Shown: positions 30,629-34,870 of the stretch, piece by piece
Layout: each line of letters opens with the position of its first letter
Numbering within the stretch: position 1 is the first letter of the stretch
Notes under the pieces: generated by a model
The model's input: the letters and a program-made list of their open reading frames with translations, nothing else
The model's database searches: none
What the model was told of the DNA's origin: nothing
Position numbers and translations under genes: made by a program
Assembly: GCA_000277445.1 (NCBI GenBank)
Contig: AJWJ01000239.1
Location: 1 to 34,870 of the forward strand
Origin: Polysphondylium violaceum
Taxonomy: Eukaryota > Evosea > Eumycetozoa > Dictyosteliales > Dictyosteliaceae
Length of the DNA: 34,870 nucleotides
Direction of reading: 5' to 3'

Positions 30629-31390
30629 TTAATTATTTTTTTTATTCAATGTATCATTTAAATAAATAGTGTATTGTTTCACTTCAATAATAAAAGAGGA
30701 AAAATATATTAAAATAGAAATAAAACCTATTAATTCAAAAAATGCAGTATATCCATAATGAGGCTGATCAAATGCTAAAACAGAAACTGGACACATAAAA
30801 CTAACACCCATAGAATAAATTAATTTTTTTCGAAAAGAAAAAGTAACAGTATCGATTGAATTTGCCATATTATCAAACACTAGTTGAGAAATCATGAGAA
30901 TTGAAGAAGAGTTAAAGAATATATAAGCTAAACCATAATGCATTGCTGGGAATGTAGATAATGAAAAAATCGAAACAGTTACACTAGACATAATTAAAAT
31001 AATTCCTAAATATAAATTTACCTTATTATAGGTAATTAAAAAGTTATATTTCTTTGGTTCATTTCTAAATAATTCTATAAAATGTAAAGAATATAAATTT
31101 TTAACTATGATCTGAAAAAAAGTAAATATAGAAAAGAAACTAAGGGCAGAAATACCAATTTCTTTACTAACATCTATATCTATAACTTCAGAAATCAATA
31201 ATAATCTCTCAAATCCCTGTTTTTTAATTATTAGCATTAAAAAAATAATAAAATAAAAATAAAAACAAACCTCTGGGTGTTTAGGAATCGCTACTAAATA
31301 TGCAATAATAAAAAGAAATAACCCTGTACCAACAAAAAACCATGAAATAGTTTTGAACAAACTTTGAAAATTATATTCTAAACTATTCAT
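30629..31390 (-). CDS. DRAM/Frag1/Sfk1-like six-TM protein, array copy 4 (intron can be read through)
   Basis: Exons 31390-31271 and 31216-30629 give 235 residues. The 54-bp intron (31217-31270) is nearly identical to that of copy 3, again GTTTGT...CAG and stop-free in frame; unspliced translation gives 253 residues. TM segments include WFFVGTGLFLFIIAYLVAI, LSFFSIFTFFQIIVKNLYSL, YLGIILIMSSVTVSIFSL, MHYGLAYIFFNSSSILMISQ and AFFELIGFISILIYFSSFII. In TM3-TM4 the Cys and Pro-Val-Ser of the other copies are replaced by VTVSIFSLST, so this copy has lost the shared CxFPVS motif. The short 235-bp spacer to copy 5 holds its 5' flank. Confidence 0.7.
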   Translation of the reverse strand: MNSLEYNFQSLFKTISWFFVGTGLFLFIIAYLVAIPKHPEVCFYFYFIIFLMLIIKKQGFERLLLISEVIDIDVSKEIGISALSFFSIFTFFQIIVKNLYSLHFIELFRNEPKKYNFLITYNKVNLYLGIILIMSSVTVSIFSLSTFPAMHYGLAYIFFNSSSILMISQLVFDNMANSIDTVTFSFRKKLIYSMGVSFMCPVSVLAFDQPHYGYTAFFELIGFISILIYFSSFIIEVKQYTIYLNDTLNKKNN

Positions 31391-31625
31391 CTTTATAGAT
31401 TTTTTTAAATATTGAAGTTGGATACATTTAAAAATAAAAGTTTATAATAATAAGCTTCATTATTTTGATAAGAGCTCTGGAAATAAACTACTTGAAAGGT
31501 AATAATGAGTAAATCCTAGATGATCTAAAATGATGGTATCAATTTTCATAGATTATCTGAAATCTACTACTCATGAGAGACGAATTATTTTGAATAGTAA
31601 TCCTGCTAAAGAACACTGTATGATT

Positions 31626-32354
31626 TTATTTATTTTTATCACTTTCAATGAGCTTTAGAGAATTTAAACATATTTTAACTTCAAAATAATATGAAGCGAA
31701 GTAAATGACCATCAAAATGACACTAATTATTTCAAAAAATGCAGCAAAACCTATATAGGGTTCAGGAGGTGAAAAAATCAATAATGGGCATAAAGGACCT
31801 AAGAAAACGAGTAAAATAGTAATTTTTTTTCTAAAACGACAAATATTACTATCTATTCCTATATAGTTATCAAATAACAATTGAGATATCATCAATACAG
31901 GAGCAGAGAAAAATTCAATGGATGATAATAAAATGTGCATATCCAAATATAAAGAAATTGGAAAACAACACACAGAGGCTGTAGAAAGTACCCATACTAA
32001 TCCAAGTACAAAATTGAATACATTCCACCAGTTTAAAAAATTGTTGAATTTGGTAACAGATAAAGAGTATTGATATTTAAAAATAATATTAACTAATGTT
32101 ATCATTGATAATAGAGAAGTCCCGATGACTGCCAAACATCTTTCAGGATCATGATTTGATATTTCTGATATTAATAGTATTCTACTTTTTCCCTATTGTA
32201 TTGATCTATTAGATTTGTGAATTAAAATATATATTGTGTTGTTGTTTACCTCTGGAGATCTATTAGCTGTCAATGAGTAATTATATCCAAATATTAAAAA
32301 ACATAAAGAATAAAATATTATGGACAAATATTTAATCAAACTGTGTGAGTTCAT
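31626..32354 (-). CDS. DRAM/Frag1/Sfk1-like six-TM protein, array copy 5
   Basis: Exons 32354-32250 and 32192-31626 give 223 residues; the 57-bp intron (GTAAAC...TAG) follows RSPE in the shared position and phase. Exon 1 is six codons shorter than in copies 1-3. Membrane segments include LSIIFYSLCFLIFGYNYSL, FNFVLGLVWVLSTASVCCFP, ILLSSIEFFSAPVLMISQLL and AAFFEIISVILMVIYFASYY. It keeps the CCFPIS motif before TM4 and GFAAFFE before TM6. The exon 2 start GKSRILLISEISNHDPE aligns with the others. As the most upstream array gene it has a 1.07-kb gene-free 5' flank shared with the divergent methyltransferase. Confidence 0.68.
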
Positions 32355-33421
32355 AGTTTATATTTTTCGAGTCTATAAAATAGATAATATATAATTTAAT
32401 TACTATCTAGTTTTTTTCTAAATATTTATAATTGTTCCTCTCAAGTTTTGAAAAATCAACGATAAACTATCCAAAATAAGGAGAGCACCTAAATTAGAAT
32501 CATTCTTTAAATTTTTCCTAAAAGAGATGATAACAGTTTTATCTATTCCCTTTCAATAGTGGTGCGAATTAAATTGAATTTTTCAATCATAAAAATTTCA
32601 ATAGAAACCGAGGGAATGGGAACAATACAATGTATAAATTATATTTTATACTTTCAAGTTTTAATATATTCACACAGAAAAGTGTTTTTATAAAACTATT
32701 TGATTGGCATGGGGTAGATATCTGTGTGTGGGTAATAATGGGTGAATAAAAATAAATTAAAAATATACATAGTGTGAATATGTGTGTATATGTTTATAGT
32801 GGGTAAATATTTGTTTCCATATAAATTAATCTTATTTTTATCTGTCAGATCTTGTAACAAAACACCAATAACAATACTTTTATTAAATCACTAATTGATA
32901 ATATGGTGTTATTGAAAGAGTGTGTATAGGGGTGGTATCAAAACCTAGTGATAGCTATGTATAATTATAGTAATTTTGGATATACAATTGTTGTAGTGGA
33001 AATACTCTATATATGTAAAAAAATAAATGTATGTGGTAGTTGTGGTTCTGATATTTTTATGCTTGTCTAGATAGTAACAAACACATAATAAACCCACTAA
33101 CAAAATTTGATGATCCAAACATTTAAATACGTATTTTTTTATTTTATTTTTGTTTTTAATGTGGAGGTTAAAGAAGTTAATGTAATTCGAAAATTTAGTA
33201 TACCTATCACATAACCTATATATCCATTTAAATACTATTATATAATCAAGACTTTCACTTTAATAATAATTTTTGACATTCAATACATATTGAATAGTAA
33301 TAATAACAAAGAAATAATAAAATAATAACAATTCGAGTTAGTTGTACTTTCAAATAATTTATAATTTATTGTAAAAACACAAAGTACTGGAAATAAATTA
33401 TTAGTTTGGAATTAAAAAGGA
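32355..33421. promoter_or_regulatory. 1.07-kb gene-free divergent region
   Basis: No open frame or RNA gene was recognised. The middle is GT-rich on the + strand: GTGTGTGGGTAATAATGGGT near 32722-32741, GTGTGTATATG near 32780, and GAGTGTGTATAGGGGTGGTA near 32918-32937. Such GT/G-rich elements resemble dictyostelid G-boxes (GBF sites). Flanking DNA is AT-rich. It may control copy 5 of the array, the downstream methyltransferase, or both. Confidence 0.4.
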
Positions 33422-34639
33422 ATGGACACTAGTAAAAACTATAGTATTTTAAACTGTATTGGAAGAACTGCTTTTATAGGAGCATCCACTAGATGCTTGT
33501 TGACCAATGGATTCACTGGTGCAGTATTAAAAGGCTCCAATAGAAAAGATAAAGAGTTGGTTTATAACTATACTAGTACCTATGAATCGTTACCCATTAG
33601 TGTAAAAGTACATAACAATTTATATATATATGATCCCTATGCTTTCTTTTTTACAAACACATTGGAGTCAAAACAAATTATTGAAGATGGAATTAAAGTG
33701 ATACAAGAAAAGTTTCCAGATCTTTTGGACAACTGTTATTTTGATGTTTTTTTAAAAAGAAGCTGTAAGCCAAAAGGAGTGATTGGAAAAACATTGAGCC
33801 AGTTGATTGAAAGCAATCCAAATTTATTTATGAAAACATCTTCTCTTAGGGTGATGCAATTCTTTAATAATGCTTTCAAGAAATCAAAAAACATACCAAC
33901 TATGGAAGAAGTTAAATTACTAATTGGCAAATGTGACGCACTTACAGCCTGGGGGCTACTCACAATAGACGATATATCCAAAAGAATGGCTATTAAAACT
34001 AGATTTATTGATAATTTTGTCATAGAGAATTATCCAATTAAACAAATTGTCATCTTGGGCTCTGGATTTGATTGTCGTGCACATAGATTACCCTTGTCAG
34101 AGAATCACAAAGTATTTGAAATTGATTTACCTCAGGTACTAGACTACAAAGAAAAAGTCTTGGAGGAAGCTCTAAGAATCGTGCCAACCATGTCAAAATC
34201 TAAAAACTCTTTGATTAAAATGGATTTAAGAAACTTTGATCTCTGGAAAGAAGAGTTGGTAAACTCTGGATTCAATCCCAGTCAACCCACCATTTGGTTA
34301 ATGGAAGGTTTGTTAAACTATTTTACTCAATACGAAATCCACAATATTTTAGAATCGTGTGGAGAATTATCAGTGTCTGGCTCCAAGGTAATGATGCTCA
34401 CCATGACTGCCACCAAGCATACTCAATCTGATCATTTAAAACAAATACTCACATGTTCATTATTAGACCAATATCAATCATATATTGATGACCCCGATTT
34501 CTACATGAAAGAAGCAGGGTTCACAGAAAACATTCAAATGTACAGTGAATCAAATTTATTGAAAAAGTTGGCACACCAAAAAGACTCTAATCTAGAGAAA
34601 TGGAATTTATATTCCTATACAATAGGAACGATGAAATAA
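33422..34639 (+). CDS. LCM/ML2640-type SAM-dependent methyltransferase
   Basis: A single exon of 405 residues. The family (Pfam LCM: leucine carboxyl methyltransferase, TcmP/ML2640-type O-methyltransferases) is visible from KQIVILGSGFDCRAHRLPL (motif I, GxGxDxRxxR), VFEIDLPQVLDYKEKVL (acidic motif II) and PTIWLMEGLLNYFTQYEI (EGLxxY motif). Residues about 1-60 precede the usual DPYA-type start (YIYDPYAFFF) and contain a hydrophobic stretch (CIGRTAFIGASTRCLL). The protein may be a small-molecule O-methyltransferase rather than the PP2A methyltransferase LCMT1, since its length and N-terminus resemble bacterial ML2640 proteins. Lack of introns and a bacterial-type family make ancient transfer possible. 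A large GT-rich upstream region suggests developmental control, which is inference. Confidence 0.85.
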   Translation: MDTSKNYSILNCIGRTAFIGASTRCLLTNGFTGAVLKGSNRKDKELVYNYTSTYESLPISVKVHNNLYIYDPYAFFFTNTLESKQIIEDGIKVIQEKFPDLLDNCYFDVFLKRSCKPKGVIGKTLSQLIESNPNLFMKTSSLRVMQFFNNAFKKSKNIPTMEEVKLLIGKCDALTAWGLLTIDDISKRMAIKTRFIDNFVIENYPIKQIVILGSGFDCRAHRLPLSENHKVFEIDLPQVLDYKEKVLEEALRIVPTMSKSKNSLIKMDLRNFDLWKEELVNSGFNPSQPTIWLMEGLLNYFTQYEIHNILESCGELSVSGSKVMMLTMTATKHTQSDHLKQILTCSLLDQYQSYIDDPDFYMKEAGFTENIQMYSESNLLKKLAHQKDSNLEKWNLYSYTIGTMK

Positions 34640-34870
34640 TAATTTAAAATCCACCCACTATGTTATTATTAGTAGTAATTACATGTAAATAGTTAAATAA
34701 AATAAAATAAAATAAAAATATATCAAAATCAAATTGTTCTTTGGACACGCTGTGTCTTTTACTAAATCTTTTAATTTTCTCAAAAAATGAGATTAGTGTC
34801 TTTTTTTTTACTTTTTTTTTCTTTTTTTTTTTTTTTTTTTTTTCATCAGGGTTGTGCATTTTTGTGCAAA
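34640..34870. other. 3' flank with hairpin and poly(T) tract
   Basis: It contains a tight hairpin, GACAC (34744-34748) with GTGTC (34752-34756), and then T runs ending in 22 T at 34822-34843. No gene is seen before the window ends. Confidence 0.5.

Larger units (their letters stand above)
29387..31620 (-). repeat. Recent tandem duplication: array copies 3 and 4 with their 5' flanks
   Basis: Two units, 29387 to about 30370 and 30629 to about 31620, align across both exons, the intron and the first roughly 200 bp of 5' flank. The flank matches include GATAAGAATTCTGAAA at about 30219 versus GATAAGAGCTCTGGAAA at about 31467, and GAAAGACGAATTAT versus GAGAGACGAATTAT. Exon 1 shows about five substitutions and one codon indel, and the intron one difference in 54. 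Most of exon 2 is clearly more diverged, by eye about 80-85% identical. Confidence 0.8.

Noticed and set aside
28999-33421. tRNA genes or transposon remnants in the AT-rich right half
   Set aside because: No B-box GGTTCGA-type sequence, no terminal repeats and no reverse transcriptase, integrase or transposase-like coding was found by eye.
34644-34859. Minus-strand Lys-rich frame at the window end
   Set aside because: It is translated from poly(T) tracts; no protein-like composition beyond that.

Overview
The window is nuclear DNA from a social amoeba (dictyostelid). Non-coding DNA is very AT-rich with long A/T homopolymers, introns are short (about 50-100 bp, GTATGT/GTAAGT donors), many proteins carry poly-Q/N/S tracts, and several housekeeping genes have recognisable eukaryotic orthologues. 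Some coding segments use many C-ending codons, which suggests a species other than the extremely AT-rich Dictyostelium discoideum, for example a Cavenderia or Heterostelium relative. This species assignment is inference.

Layout. From 134 to 20,028 lies a dense run of mostly housekeeping genes. In order they are: proteasome Rpn1/psmD2 (+), a secreted or surface protein (+), eIF3f (-), an RRM/RRM/SURP/CID splicing-type factor (+), an M20D amidohydrolase (-), a LENG1-like CIR-N protein (+), Mediator subunit 18 (-), a low-complexity protein with three evenly spaced Trp motifs (+), a four-exon small membrane protein (-), GRASP (+), frataxin (-), a methyltransferase with permuted motif order (+) and U-box cyclophilin PPIL2 (-). 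Many neighbours are divergent pairs sharing one intergenic region.

From 20,373 to 27,116, all on +, come an uncharacterised protein with a filamin-type Ig domain and an SQ/TQ-rich tail, a mitochondrial TCAIM-like protein, and a secreted five-exon protein. From 27,187 to 32,354, all on -, is a tandem array of five paralogous six-TM proteins that resemble the DRAM/Frag1/Sfk1 family. All share one phase-0 intron directly after a conserved Pro-Glu. After a 1.1-kb gene-free stretch comes a single-exon LCM/ML2640-type methyltransferase (33,422-34,639, +).

Most genes act in unrelated core processes (proteasome, translation, splicing, transcription, Fe-S metabolism, Golgi or secretion). The accessory-looking parts are the DRAM-like array, the surface/secreted genes and the LCM methyltransferase. 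The most interesting signals are: (1) in two DRAM-like paralogues the 54-bp intron is stop-free, in frame and almost identical, so retention would add an extra hydrophobic segment; (2) the Trp motifs of the 12.9-kb gene are spaced exactly 66 residues apart; (3) the 14.1-14.8 kb membrane-protein gene has two competing in-frame donors; (4) the 20.4-23.2 kb protein combines domains in an unusual way. No retroelement, DNA transposon, CRISPR array, tRNA or rRNA was recognised.
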